Part shown: positions 44,128-53,465 of the stretch, piece by piece
How positions within the stretch are numbered: the first letter of the stretch is position 1
Layout of the letters: every line of letters starts with the position of its first letter
Assembly: GCA_964367905.1 (NCBI GenBank)
Contig: CAYIZP010000010.1
Coordinates: 11,181-75,180 of the forward strand
Length of the DNA: 64,000 bases
From: CAUPWF01 sp964367905
GTDB lineage: Bacteria > Bacillota > Clostridia > Lachnospirales > Lachnospiraceae
Direction of reading: 5' to 3'
Notes under the pieces: model-generated
The model's database searches: none
Seen by the model: only the letters and a program-made list of their open reading frames with translations
Told to the model about the DNA's origin: nothing
Position numbers and translations under genes: made by a program

Positions 44128-45654
44128 CTACCTTCCCGAAAAATGATTGGTCAACCATTTGAATTCATAACTGTCCTTTTGGTTAATCGAGGTTTCATAA
44201 CCTGGTATATGAGGAATGGTAGCGGGCAAATCTTGAAACAACAGATATGCATCCGGACTGCGATTCATGGATTGCTTTCCATACTTTCTCCATCTTCCAT
44301 TCTCTACCGCATCCTCATATCCTGCTTCTTCAAAATACGTGATTAACTTATTGCGCATCTCTTCTGTCTTACCCATGTATAATGGATTGTAGGCACGATT
44401 TTGTAGTTCGTCTGGGTCCACCTTGGCATCAAACAAATACTCCTTCTCATCTGGTGCTGAGTAAATATACTTGTACCTCTCATCGGTAATCATATAGGCT
44501 GCATATTCCTTTGATTCATATTGCCCTATGATGGATTCTCTCTCCTCTTCTCCCGTCATAATGCGTCGTAAGCTGACCCCAGACTTTCCGTCTGGAAGTG
44601 GAATTCCTGCATAATCCATAAGAGTTGGATAGATATCTAACAAGGAAACTGGTTTGGTGCAAATCTCCCCTGATGTCTTCCCTGGTTCCCATAATAGCAT
44701 CGGTATTTTTGCAGCCGAATCTAAGAAACATCTCTTTCCAAAACAATTATAATCTCCTAGCATCTCACCATGGTCTGCTGTGAAGATAATGAGGGTCTCT
44801 TCTAGGACACCTTCATCCTTCAACGACTCAATTAATCTACCCAAGTTATAATCTACAAACGAAATCTCCGCATAGTAATGTGCCTTCATCTGACGCACTA
44901 GATTTACATCAATCCCATGATCCCGATACTTATAGCGATTCTGAAAATGATTCCACAGACTCATCACATCTTCATTGCAAACACCTTGTTTTGGAAGTGG
45001 CATATCTGGTCCGCGATATAGACGATTCCATGGCACTGGTGGAATAAACGGTGGATGCGGCTTCTCGAAAGATGTCATTAGGAAGAACGGGCGATCCTTG
45101 TCCCTCTTCTGCACATACTCGATGCTCTTATCCACTACCCAATGAGAATGATGATGTTCTGGCGGCACTTGCGATACTTGTGGAATATAATACATCTCAC
45201 TTGCTATCCCCTTGTAATCCTGCACATAGCCGAAGCCTTCCTTCTTCATATATTGATAATAATCATTCTTCGTCATATCATCGCTTTCATCGCAATTTTG
45301 GCGTTCATCAAATCCCCACATGGTTGTAAACCCTGTCGGAAATGCGAAATGCATCTTCCCTGCACCAAATGTTTGATAGCCATTCTCTGACAAGGTACAC
45401 ATAAAGCTTTCATTCTCATCCTCATCTGGCAGAGGATAATTCTCAAAAATCCCCGTCTCATGTGGCATCTTCCCTGTGTGCAGGCAGTAGCGTGCTGGCA
45501 CACACACGGGACTTGGAGTAAATGCATTGGTAAAACTCGTCCCGTTTTTCACAAGTTCGTCTAGAACAGGAGTCTTAATAATTGGGTTTCCTAAGGCATG
45601 GATGGTATCATGTCTTAGTTGGTCACAAAATACAAATACAATATTTTTATTCAT
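44128..45654 (-). CDS. Sulfatase, S1 family, no. 3
   Basis: 508 aa. Metal motif VFVFCDQLRHD, formylglycine Cys51 in PVCVPARYCLHTGK, then TADHGEMLGDY. Cytoplasmic by lack of a signal. It lies 12 bp downstream of the GH106-like gene and 22 bp upstream of sulfatase no. 2, forming an enzyme block behind the transporter genes. The target sulfate position is unknown. Confidence 0.94.
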   Translation of the reverse strand: MNKNIVFVFCDQLRHDTIHALGNPIIKTPVLDELVKNGTSFTNAFTPSPVCVPARYCLHTGKMPHETGIFENYPLPDEDENESFMCTLSENGYQTFGAGKMHFAFPTGFTTMWGFDERQNCDESDDMTKNDYYQYMKKEGFGYVQDYKGIASEMYYIPQVSQVPPEHHHSHWVVDKSIEYVQKRDKDRPFFLMTSFEKPHPPFIPPVPWNRLYRGPDMPLPKQGVCNEDVMSLWNHFQNRYKYRDHGIDVNLVRQMKAHYYAEISFVDYNLGRLIESLKDEGVLEETLIIFTADHGEMLGDYNCFGKRCFLDSAAKIPMLLWEPGKTSGEICTKPVSLLDIYPTLMDYAGIPLPDGKSGVSLRRIMTGEEERESIIGQYESKEYAAYMITDERYKYIYSAPDEKEYLFDAKVDPDELQNRAYNPLYMGKTEEMRNKLITYFEEAGYEDAVENGRWRKYGKQSMNRSPDAYLLFQDLPATIPHIPGYETSINQKDSYEFKWLTNHFSGR

Positions 45655-45666
45655 TCTCTCTCCTTC

Positions 45667-48282
45667 CTATTCCAATACTATTCGAACCGGTCCTAGTAAT
45701 CCTGATGGTTCTTGCACCATGGACCGATCAAAGTAATTATCGCCCTTTTCATGAACATTCGTATTAACCACCTTAATCTCCAAACGATTCTCTTCTGCTA
45801 GCAAGTTCGATAGATGAAAGCGATAAGGTGGAACAATTTTACTTCCTACCTTCTGGTCATTCAAGGTTACATCACAGATCTCATAGACTTCTCCTAAGTG
45901 AAGGCATGCCTTCTTCGTCAACTGATTTTTCTCTAGCTTAAATTCTGTCTTATATGTAATTTCTCCAGAATAATTTGGCAAACCATCAGGTGCTGCTAGA
46001 TTTCTAAGCGTAAACATTTGCTCCAAAACAGATGAAAGGTTCGCATCTGGAACTGTAATCTCCCATTCATCTTCTAATGCTATGACCGCTCCATCCATAT
46101 CCCAAGTTTCCCTCTTTGGAATCGACTGCTCCGATTCTTTTTCTTCTATTATAAAGATGGACTGATATGGTTCTAGTTCAATATAACAGTAACCTTTCTC
46201 ATTTTTTTCTAATCGATACTTCTTATCTTCCATGGCATCGTAAGCAATCCATGATTTTCCGTCTGGCATAGTGATGTAGTGCTTGGCAATATTCACCGTA
46301 CTTTCATTTGTAATAAAATACAAATTCTGCTCATCTTTCTCATAATGATAGCAACGGATATCACTATTATAATCATCCAATAGCACATCGTAATATTGTC
46401 GATCCTTAAGCCAAGAAATAATTGATGAATAATCGCTCGCTTCTGCCTTGCTCGCTTGCAGTTTCTCTAACAGATCCTCTCCGTCTACCTTATAGACTGT
46501 TTCTGGATATCCATTCATGAAGAGAATAGGCAATCCCGCATCTGATAGCGCCACAAGATTTTCCAATAGTTCTTCTGAGATACATTGCATATACGGAATA
46601 ATTAGAACCTCGTACTGTTCCTGATTGATACTCAACTTCTCTCCTGATACACTTCTTCTACCTTCATCAATCAAGTAATCTGCTGGGATGATATCCGAGT
46701 CAATTTGACTCTCTGCAAGGACTCTAACCACCTTCTCAAAAGGCTCATATTCTCCCCCCCATTCCGCTTCCGCATGGTATAACACCGCTGCCGTTGCACG
46801 ATGTATCCCCTCCGAAAGCAAGCCACACACTCGATTCGTATATCCCGACCAGAGGTCAAAGTATTGCCACTGTGGATTTTTCCCTCTCGCATAAAAATGC
46901 GGTGGGCAATCTGGATCGTGTTCCCTTGGAGTAAAAGCATGAGGTACCAACAGATTGATTCCACGTACACATACATGATCCGTCAGCCACTTCATGAATT
47001 TCAAGCCTAACTGCCAACCATATGCACCAAAGATTTCACATAGAGCTATGCCCTCTTTCTTTGGATCTATGTGAGCTGCGGAAGAAGTCATTTTAGAAAT
47101 CCCCCAATAAAAGAACTCTGCATTTAGGTAACCAAATGGTGTAGTATATCTTCCCTCTTTTTGATTTGGCCACACCTGATATACCAAGTCCATTCCAGCT
47201 GCATCCATCCCCTCCATATTTCGAAAGAAATGCCCTGCTCCATATCCTAGTCTTGCATGAACCCCATTGTCTTCTACCATATGTCCGATAAATTGAACCG
47301 AATGATTTCGACACCAATCTCCGATCTGTGTCATAAAATTCTCCGAAAACATCTTCGACACCACATTCATATAGCAATAGTGAACATCACGGCAGATCTC
47401 ATCTTCGTTACTCCATAAGAACGGAAGATATTTCGCAAACTCCTTGCCATACTCCTCGCTCAGTAGATCCACCAACCCATCCACATATGGGTAAACCGCA
47501 CCCGACTTCCACATGGTGCCCTCATAGCCTGCAGCATTGCCAAATCGCGGCTCATCTGTGAAGAATCCCTTGATGGTATGTCCAAATTCATCCGCATATC
47601 GCTTGTAGTGTTCTTCATACACCATGTCAATAAATTGTGCGGTTGCCTCTCTGCTCAATGGGTTGACATAGTCTTTCGTCCACTCTTCCCCACCATTTTT
47701 CGTCTTAGTTATAATGAAGATTCTCCAGTTCCCCTCTGGAACGTCTACGATAATCTTCCCCTGTTGAAGCGAGGATGTGAGATCAATGATAGAATCTACA
47801 TCTAAGCTTTCCTGACCATTCTTTCGCTTCGCCATAAGCACACAGATGAGCTCCTCTGCCTCACCACTATCTAGGTTGTGAACACCCTCCGCCACACTTG
47901 GCTCTAACCAAGCCTTCACGTTAATTGACGCTTGATTTCTTGGTCCACATACATCAATATGATGTTCTGCCAGATAACATTTTACATATTCTGGATAGAG
48001 CATCTTGATTTTCCCAGCACCAAGTCCACTCGGATAGGAACTATCATCAAAAATCCACACTTCCATACTTCTTTTCTGTGCGGCTTCTATGATAATATCT
48101 AAATCTCTCCACCACCCATAACTAAGAAAGTCTGGGTGTGGACGTGCCTCGACAATGAATCCTCCGATTCCTTTCTGGTGCATCTGCTCGATTTCTTCAA
48201 CCAAAACCTCTTCGCTCTCCCCGTGTTGCCAGAACAGAGGTCTTAGATAACTCTTCTCTTTCGATTCATTTGATACATTCAT
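45667..48282 (-). CDS. GH106-like glycoside hydrolase (putative alpha-L-rhamnosidase)
   Basis: 871 aa. The N-terminal third has the layout of GH106-type enzymes: RPLFWQHGE, MHQKGIGGFIVEARP, YGWWRDLDIIIEAA and IFDDSSYPSGLGAGK of a TIM barrel, then GFFTDEPRFG with candidate acidic residues; the C-terminus is a beta-sandwich of GH2-like sugar-binding type (VYEICDVTLNDQKVG). No signal peptide. GH106 members cleave alpha-L-rhamnose, which suits the operon with two sulfatases. The family call rests on remembered motifs, so another related uncharacterised GH family is possible. Confidence 0.72.
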   Translation of the reverse strand: MNVSNESKEKSYLRPLFWQHGESEEVLVEEIEQMHQKGIGGFIVEARPHPDFLSYGWWRDLDIIIEAAQKRSMEVWIFDDSSYPSGLGAGKIKMLYPEYVKCYLAEHHIDVCGPRNQASINVKAWLEPSVAEGVHNLDSGEAEELICVLMAKRKNGQESLDVDSIIDLTSSLQQGKIIVDVPEGNWRIFIITKTKNGGEEWTKDYVNPLSREATAQFIDMVYEEHYKRYADEFGHTIKGFFTDEPRFGNAAGYEGTMWKSGAVYPYVDGLVDLLSEEYGKEFAKYLPFLWSNEDEICRDVHYCYMNVVSKMFSENFMTQIGDWCRNHSVQFIGHMVEDNGVHARLGYGAGHFFRNMEGMDAAGMDLVYQVWPNQKEGRYTTPFGYLNAEFFYWGISKMTSSAAHIDPKKEGIALCEIFGAYGWQLGLKFMKWLTDHVCVRGINLLVPHAFTPREHDPDCPPHFYARGKNPQWQYFDLWSGYTNRVCGLLSEGIHRATAAVLYHAEAEWGGEYEPFEKVVRVLAESQIDSDIIPADYLIDEGRRSVSGEKLSINQEQYEVLIIPYMQCISEELLENLVALSDAGLPILFMNGYPETVYKVDGEDLLEKLQASKAEASDYSSIISWLKDRQYYDVLLDDYNSDIRCYHYEKDEQNLYFITNESTVNIAKHYITMPDGKSWIAYDAMEDKKYRLEKNEKGYCYIELEPYQSIFIIEEKESEQSIPKRETWDMDGAVIALEDEWEITVPDANLSSVLEQMFTLRNLAAPDGLPNYSGEITYKTEFKLEKNQLTKKACLHLGEVYEICDVTLNDQKVGSKIVPPYRFHLSNLLAEENRLEIKVVNTNVHEKGDNYFDRSMVQEPSGLLGPVRIVLE

Positions 48283-48306
48283 ATACTACTCCTTTAACTA
48301 TAATAA

Positions 48307-48349
48307 AATAGTTTCCTTTTTACATCTTAGCAGACGAAAGAAAACTATT
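48307..48349 (-). terminator. Hairpin between transporter and enzyme genes of the third importer operon
   Basis: Arms 48307-48319 and 48337-48349 pair over 13 bp with one G-U in the mRNA; a U-rich stretch follows, so it may attenuate reading from the permease genes into the GH106-like gene. Confidence 0.5.
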
Positions 48350-48403
48350 CTACTATATTTCTGTTGTATTGTTATTTCTTTTCCGCTCTAAAAGTTTCTA
48401 TAT

Positions 48404-49243
48404 CTATCCCTTCACACCTCCTGAAGTCACACCTACTACAAAATACTTTTGAGCAAACGCAAATAATAGGAATAACGGAATTAAAATCATAATAATAGCA
48501 GCACATAGAAGTGGCCATTGTGTACCAAACTCTCCTTGGAAATTCAAAAGTCCAACAGTTAATGGTATTCCTTTGTCTGTCATTAGGGTTGCAATTTGCG
48601 CCCACATTAGTTCTCCCCAAGCAAAGGTGAAATTCATAACAGCACAGGTCATAACAGCACTTTTCATAAGCGGCAAGATTACTTTAAACATGGTGTTCAC
48701 TTCTCCACTTCCATCTATCCGTGCAGCTTCTAGCAATTCTCCCGGTATGGATTGAAAAAAGTTTTTCATAATAATGATTGTTCCCGATAGAGACCATCCT
48801 ACATATGCTAATATTTGTGCAAGATATGTAACATCAATAATATGCGTTTTTGTTACAATTAGATACAGCGGTATTACCATTGTTTCAGCCGGTAGAGTTT
48901 GAATTGCCATCAAGCATAACAATATAATCTCCACACGTGGAACCTTTAAACGTGCCAATGCATAGGCGCACAAGACTGCTAAAATCTGTATGATAACCAC
49001 CGTACTTATTGTAATTATAATACTGTTAAGAAAATAATCTCCGATTTTTCCTGTAATGAATGACTCAAAGTAATTCTCCAATCCAAATGTTGTTGGAATG
49101 GCCCATACATCCGCATAAAATTCATTCATTGATTTAAACGAAGTAATTCCCGAAAAATAAAGTGGAATAAAACATATTACTGTTGATGTTAAGAGTATAC
49201 ATCTGATTACCCATTTGGATATTGAAATTTTCTTAATATTCAT
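48404..49243 (-). CDS. CUT1 sugar ABC permease (MalG/UgpE-like), third importer
   Basis: 279 aa, six spans (WVIRCILLTSTVICFIPLYF first), EAA loop LLEAARIDGSGEVNTMFKVI and C-terminus KYFVVGVTSGGVKG. It overlaps the preceding permease gene by 11 nt, indicating coupled translation. Second permease of the system. Confidence 0.93.
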   Translation of the reverse strand: MNIKKISISKWVIRCILLTSTVICFIPLYFSGITSFKSMNEFYADVWAIPTTFGLENYFESFITGKIGDYFLNSIIITISTVVIIQILAVLCAYALARLKVPRVEIILLCLMAIQTLPAETMVIPLYLIVTKTHIIDVTYLAQILAYVGWSLSGTIIIMKNFFQSIPGELLEAARIDGSGEVNTMFKVILPLMKSAVMTCAVMNFTFAWGELMWAQIATLMTDKGIPLTVGLLNFQGEFGTQWPLLCAAIIMILIPLFLLFAFAQKYFVVGVTSGGVKG

Positions 49244-50135
49244 ATGTTTCTCCTTTCAATAATTTCCGTACAGAAATAATTATAATCATAACTAACACAG
49301 TAAAGCACAAGCTAAGTGCTGCACTTGCACCAAATTCATTATGGGTAAATGCTGTTTCAATCATCTTGATTGGCGCTGTTTTAGAAAAATCTCCTGGTCC
49401 ACCCTTTGTAAGTGACCATACCATATCATAGGTCTTAAACGACCACAAAAGCATCATTGAAAACGTGAGCTGAATGGTAGGCTTCAGTAATGGCAAGATA
49501 ATGTACTTTACTTCTGTTCCATAATGAGATCCGTCAATTTTTGCTGATTCGAATAAGGATGTGGGAATTGCCAATAATCCTCCATACACTAGCATCATGA
49601 TAATTCCACTAAATCTCCATCCCTGTACTGCTGCCACAGAAATCAATACAGTATTTGGATCTGCTAACCATGCATGTTGCAAACTTTCTAATCCTATCAA
49701 TCCAAGAAACCCATTTAAAAGTCCAATATCAGGTGCCAAAATAAATGTAAATAGTAATCCGATAACTGTCATCGGAATCATACTTGGAATGTAAAATACA
49801 AATCTATAAAATGCAGCTTCTTTTCTCCCCATCCTATAGATAAAAATAGCACACAAGGTTCCCAATATCATCGCTTCTGCAGTAGAAAACAAGGCGATAA
49901 ACAACGAATTTTTGATACTATTTAGGACTTTTGCATTTGCGAGTGTCTCCATATAATTAGAGATGCCAACAAACTCCATAGGTCCGTTTCCATTCCATTC
50001 GTGTAATGACAATAGAATATTCCAAAGAATTGGTACTACTACGACAAATGCAATCACGCAAAATGCTGGTAACATAAAAAGGATTCCCACTGTAGTAATT
50101 TTCCGATTCAACTTAGGTTTATTTTTTGTGTTCAA
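49233..50135 (-). CDS. CUT1 sugar ABC permease (MalF/UgpA-like), third importer
   Basis: 300 aa, six spans, first at about 14-38 (VGILFMLPAFCVIAFVVVVP); EAA loop LFESAKIDGSHYGTEVKYII. It lies 88 bp downstream of the binding-protein gene with a hairpin in between. The substrate is inferred from the GH106-like enzyme and sulfatases in the operon. Confidence 0.93.
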   Translation of the reverse strand: MNTKNKPKLNRKITTVGILFMLPAFCVIAFVVVVPILWNILLSLHEWNGNGPMEFVGISNYMETLANAKVLNSIKNSLFIALFSTAEAMILGTLCAIFIYRMGRKEAAFYRFVFYIPSMIPMTVIGLLFTFILAPDIGLLNGFLGLIGLESLQHAWLADPNTVLISVAAVQGWRFSGIIMMLVYGGLLAIPTSLFESAKIDGSHYGTEVKYIILPLLKPTIQLTFSMMLLWSFKTYDMVWSLTKGGPGDFSKTAPIKMIETAFTHNEFGASAALSLCFTVLVMIIIISVRKLLKGETYEY

Positions 50136-50174
50136 ATTAAGTCTCCTTTCACATTGAGTCTTACAAAATCAAAA

Positions 50175-50206
50175 GAGACTGCCGCTTAATGAGATGCAGC
50201 AGTCTC
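50175..50206 (-). other. Hairpin behind binding-protein gene (third importer)
   Basis: Arms 50175-50185 and 50196-50206, 11 bp, 10-nt loop, 18 nt after the stop. The one imperfect position (C opposite A on plus) is a G-U pair in the mRNA. Confidence 0.6.
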
Positions 50207-50223
50207 CTGATAATCATGTCTTC

Positions 50224-51552
50224 TTACTGTTCCAAAGCATCTAATCTCAAAGCATCTAATTCAGCCAATGCTTCTTCTCCATAGAATAAATAGTTTGCTG
50301 GTTGATTTTTATTAATATTATCAAATACCTCTGTTGATAATGCTGTTACCTCTGCACCATACACCTTGTGTGCATCCCTCGCATACGCTTCTGCATTTGG
50401 ATCATCGCTACCACCTTCAACTTCGATCGGTACTACATTTCCATTTTCAGCTGCATGTGACAATACTTCTGAACTTGTCAACATTTTTAATAATTCTACT
50501 GAGAAATCTGGATTCTTCACATTGGATGGAATAAAATATCCTGTAGAACCACCAAGTGTATAATCTGTTTCACTTGATCCCATGTTTGGCCAACCTACAA
50601 CACTTACTGATGTTAATCCTGAACTCTCAATATCATTTTTTGCCATAGCATTTACATCTGCCATCATTGCAATATCTCCATTAGAAAAAGCAGCCAAAAC
50701 AGCATCTGGTGTTGCCGTTACTGCTCCCTCTCCTGGGTAGCAATAATTCTGGTTATAGAGTGCTGCTGCATTATCGAACACTTCTACTACTTTCGGGTCA
50801 GTAAATGGTATTTCTCCTGCGATAAATGAATTAATCTCTTCTTCAGAATCCCATACTTGAAGTAATCCATTTCTTATGAGCCATGTTGCTCTATTCTGGT
50901 GAATTCCAAATGGGAATGCATCTGTCTTCTCTGCGATTGTGTCACAAGCCTCCATAAACTCATCCCATGTCCACTGTTCTTTCACTTCCAATCCAGCCTC
51001 TTCAAATATCTCATTATTGATAAGTACCAATGGATAAACTGTTGATTCTGGAATTGCATATACCTTTCCATCATATGTACCTACATCCAAAGTTCCTTCA
51101 ATAAATGAATCTCTCCACTCAGGATCCGCTTCTAGGTATGGTGTCAAATCCAATGCCATATCAGATGATATAAAGTTCTGCATTTGATTTGGCCAATAAA
51201 GTGCTAAATCAACTGATTCTCCTGCTGTGAAAGCAGTTTTGATTGTTTTTTCTACCGTAGCATTATCAAATGTCTTACTAACAAAGTTTACATCTGGCAT
51301 TTGCTCTTGTAAGTATTGTAGATTCCATTCTCCATTCGGAATCGATGCACCTTCTATGATTACTACCGCTTCTTCCGGAGTAGCTGCACCTTCTGAAGTT
51401 TCTTCCTCTGCCGAAGCTTCTTCTGCCCCTGATTCTTCTGTTTCTGTACTAGCTCCCGCCTCTTCTTCCTTTGGCGCTGGACTACTACATCCAAATAAGG
51501 TTACTAGCATCGTTGCAGTTAATAACATAACTCCTAAATTTCTCTTAAACAT
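50224..51552 (-). CDS. Sugar-binding lipoprotein, third importer
   Basis: About 442 aa from ATG 51552, which has AGGAGG about 10 nt upstream; the frame opens at 51576, but that start would place the ribosome site inside the gene. Lipobox LVTLFGC, a long Glu/Ser/Ala linker, then a family 1 binding fold (KEQWTWDEFMEACDTIAEKT). It heads the operon with two permeases, GH106-like enzyme and two sulfatases. Two phased GTAGAA sites lie just upstream of its -35 region. Confidence 0.92.
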   Translation of the reverse strand: MFKRNLGVMLLTATMLVTLFGCSSPAPKEEEAGASTETEESGAEEASAEEETSEGAATPEEAVVIIEGASIPNGEWNLQYLQEQMPDVNFVSKTFDNATVEKTIKTAFTAGESVDLALYWPNQMQNFISSDMALDLTPYLEADPEWRDSFIEGTLDVGTYDGKVYAIPESTVYPLVLINNEIFEEAGLEVKEQWTWDEFMEACDTIAEKTDAFPFGIHQNRATWLIRNGLLQVWDSEEEINSFIAGEIPFTDPKVVEVFDNAAALYNQNYCYPGEGAVTATPDAVLAAFSNGDIAMMADVNAMAKNDIESSGLTSVSVVGWPNMGSSETDYTLGGSTGYFIPSNVKNPDFSVELLKMLTSSEVLSHAAENGNVVPIEVEGGSDDPNAEAYARDAHKVYGAEVTALSTEVFDNINKNQPANYLFYGEEALAELDALRLDALEQ

Positions 51553-51582
51553 CTCTCGTATCCTCCTTTTTTTCATAATTTA

Positions 51583-51647
51583 ATTATAAATAATAATCTA
51601 TTTCACCGATACTTGAATATTCTACGATTTTTTTTGAAATTCTACAA
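51583..51647 (-). promoter_or_regulatory. Promoter of the third importer operon with two phased GTAGAA sites
   Basis: TATAAT on the minus strand (51583-51588) lacks a good -35. Eight bp further up, TTCTACGA (51620-51627) and TTCTACAA (51640-51647) stand exactly 20 bp apart, as expected for an activator of the AraC type. The same words occur upstream of the regulator gene at 55026-55073. Confidence 0.6.
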
Positions 51648-51651
51648 TTTA

Positions 51652-51681
51652 TTGCGTCACTTACTAGTTTAATGATATAAT
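51652..51681 (+). promoter_or_regulatory. Promoter of the third sensor kinase gene
   Basis: TTGCGT (51652-51657), 18 bp, TATAAT (51676-51681), about 50 bp before the kinase ATG and divergent from the importer promoter. Confidence 0.6.
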
Positions 51682-51731
51682 GTCAGCACAAATTTCAAAA
51701 ATGTGTTCCACACTAAGAAAGGTGAACGATT

Positions 51732-53465
51732 ATGCATTGGATAAAAAATATGTCTCTAAATAGACGTTTATATTTTTCATTAATTTCCTTTATTATCATA
51801 CCTCTAACTATTATAGGTATTATCATTTATCTTGTGATTGGTTTACTTAATCGTACAGAACGATATGAGCAAGAATTGATATCCTTCAAAAACTCTACAC
51901 AAGACATCGAAGATATCATCCAGTATACAGAAAACATCAAACACTCTGCGGTCACTGCCAATCCCCTATTTCGTTTGATTGATAACACCGCTGACTCAAA
52001 AGATTATTATGATATCAGTAATTATTTTGATGATTTGTTACAGCGTTATCCTTATTATGAAAATTTTACCATCAGTTTAAACACTGACATCATATATCAA
52101 CGTGGCACCTTTATATCCGAGGAATCGGAAGAATATTTAGCGCTAGCACATACGGAAACTAGCAAGGAGTATTGGGCCTCTGCACATGCTTTGATCACCC
52201 CCAAAACAAATACAAGCGGAACATCCTCAAACATTATAACCTATTATTCTAGCATCTATGATTTCTATCATGGTGCCAATCAAGCCATTGGGGTTTTAGG
52301 TATTAATATTGATGAACACGTACTATCCTCCACTTATACAACACGTTTGAACCCCCAGTCTACCGACTCATTGATTCTAAAACCTGACGGAACAATTTTA
52401 TCCTCAAGTAATAAGGATTCCCTCGGTTCCACCTCGTCCTTATTTCTTGATATCAAAAATCAATTAGTAAATCCTTCTGGATATTTGCCATTAACGCAAA
52501 GCAATGAAGTCTGCTATTATTATAAAGGACCCTCGTCTGACTTTATGTACTTAAATATAGTTCCGAATTCTGCATACTCTGAATTCGAATCTGCTTATGC
52601 TATTGTACTTTTCATTGCACTTATCATTTGCATAATCTTTGGGATTTGCTTTTCCTTGATTCAGAAGAGATATATTATTAATCCCATAAGACAACTCATG
52701 ACTGAAGTGACCAAGATGAGGGATGGGGATTTCACTTTAGACTTGCCTTATCAATCCAATGATGAAATAGGCAGATTAAACCAAGAGGTTATCCATACTT
52801 CTGATCGAATCAATAGCTTAATTAACGAAGTATACCTTGGAAAAATCAAACAACAAGAGGCCGAGCTTATCGCTTTGGTAACACAGATTAATCCTCACTT
52901 TTTATACAACACCTTAGACTCTATCCATTGGCTTGCAATTACCGAAGGTGCTTATGACACAAGTGAACAGATCGAAGCCTTATCCTCTATTTTCCGCCAC
53001 ACACTGAATAAAGGCAATGATTTCGTCTCTATTGAGAGTGAAATAAAATTCATTGAAAACTACATGTTTTTAATGGAAAAGAGGTATGGCAAACGAATTC
53101 AACTACATATAGACGTTCCCCCTCACTTAATGGACAAAATCATATTAAAACTACTTTTACAACCTTTGATTGAGAACTCCATTTTACATGGCTTAGAACC
53201 CCAGAAAAATGGCGGATATATTAATTTATCCATTTACACCGACGATTCTTACCTATATATTAATGTAGAGGACAATGGCGTCGGTGTCGATGAATCTACA
53301 ATTCAATCAAAGTTACGCTCCGATCATAAGACAGATTCTGTCTTTGCACTAAAAAATATAGATGAACGTATCCACCTACATTATGGCGAAACATATGGCT
53401 TGTCCTTCCATAGTCAAATAGGTGTAGGTACAACCGTATGTTTGACCCTACCATATGAGAACTAA
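51732..53465 (+). CDS. YesM-type sensor histidine kinase (pair 3)
   Basis: 577 aa. Spans at about 14-36 (FSLISFIIIPLTIIGIIIYL) and 290-312 (AIVLFIALIICIIFGICF), extracytoplasmic sensor between them, HAMP linker, phospho-acceptor His389 in INPHFLYNTL, and ATPase motifs LIENSILHG and EDNGVGVDE. It is transcribed away from the third importer and toward its presumed regulator: the two stop codons share bases (CTAA), an unusual tail-to-tail layout for a two-component pair. Confidence 0.93.
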   Translation: MHWIKNMSLNRRLYFSLISFIIIPLTIIGIIIYLVIGLLNRTERYEQELISFKNSTQDIEDIIQYTENIKHSAVTANPLFRLIDNTADSKDYYDISNYFDDLLQRYPYYENFTISLNTDIIYQRGTFISEESEEYLALAHTETSKEYWASAHALITPKTNTSGTSSNIITYYSSIYDFYHGANQAIGVLGINIDEHVLSSTYTTRLNPQSTDSLILKPDGTILSSSNKDSLGSTSSLFLDIKNQLVNPSGYLPLTQSNEVCYYYKGPSSDFMYLNIVPNSAYSEFESAYAIVLFIALIICIIFGICFSLIQKRYIINPIRQLMTEVTKMRDGDFTLDLPYQSNDEIGRLNQEVIHTSDRINSLINEVYLGKIKQQEAELIALVTQINPHFLYNTLDSIHWLAITEGAYDTSEQIEALSSIFRHTLNKGNDFVSIESEIKFIENYMFLMEKRYGKRIQLHIDVPPHLMDKIILKLLLQPLIENSILHGLEPQKNGGYINLSIYTDDSYLYINVEDNGVGVDESTIQSKLRSDHKTDSVFALKNIDERIHLHYGETYGLSFHSQIGVGTTVCLTLPYEN

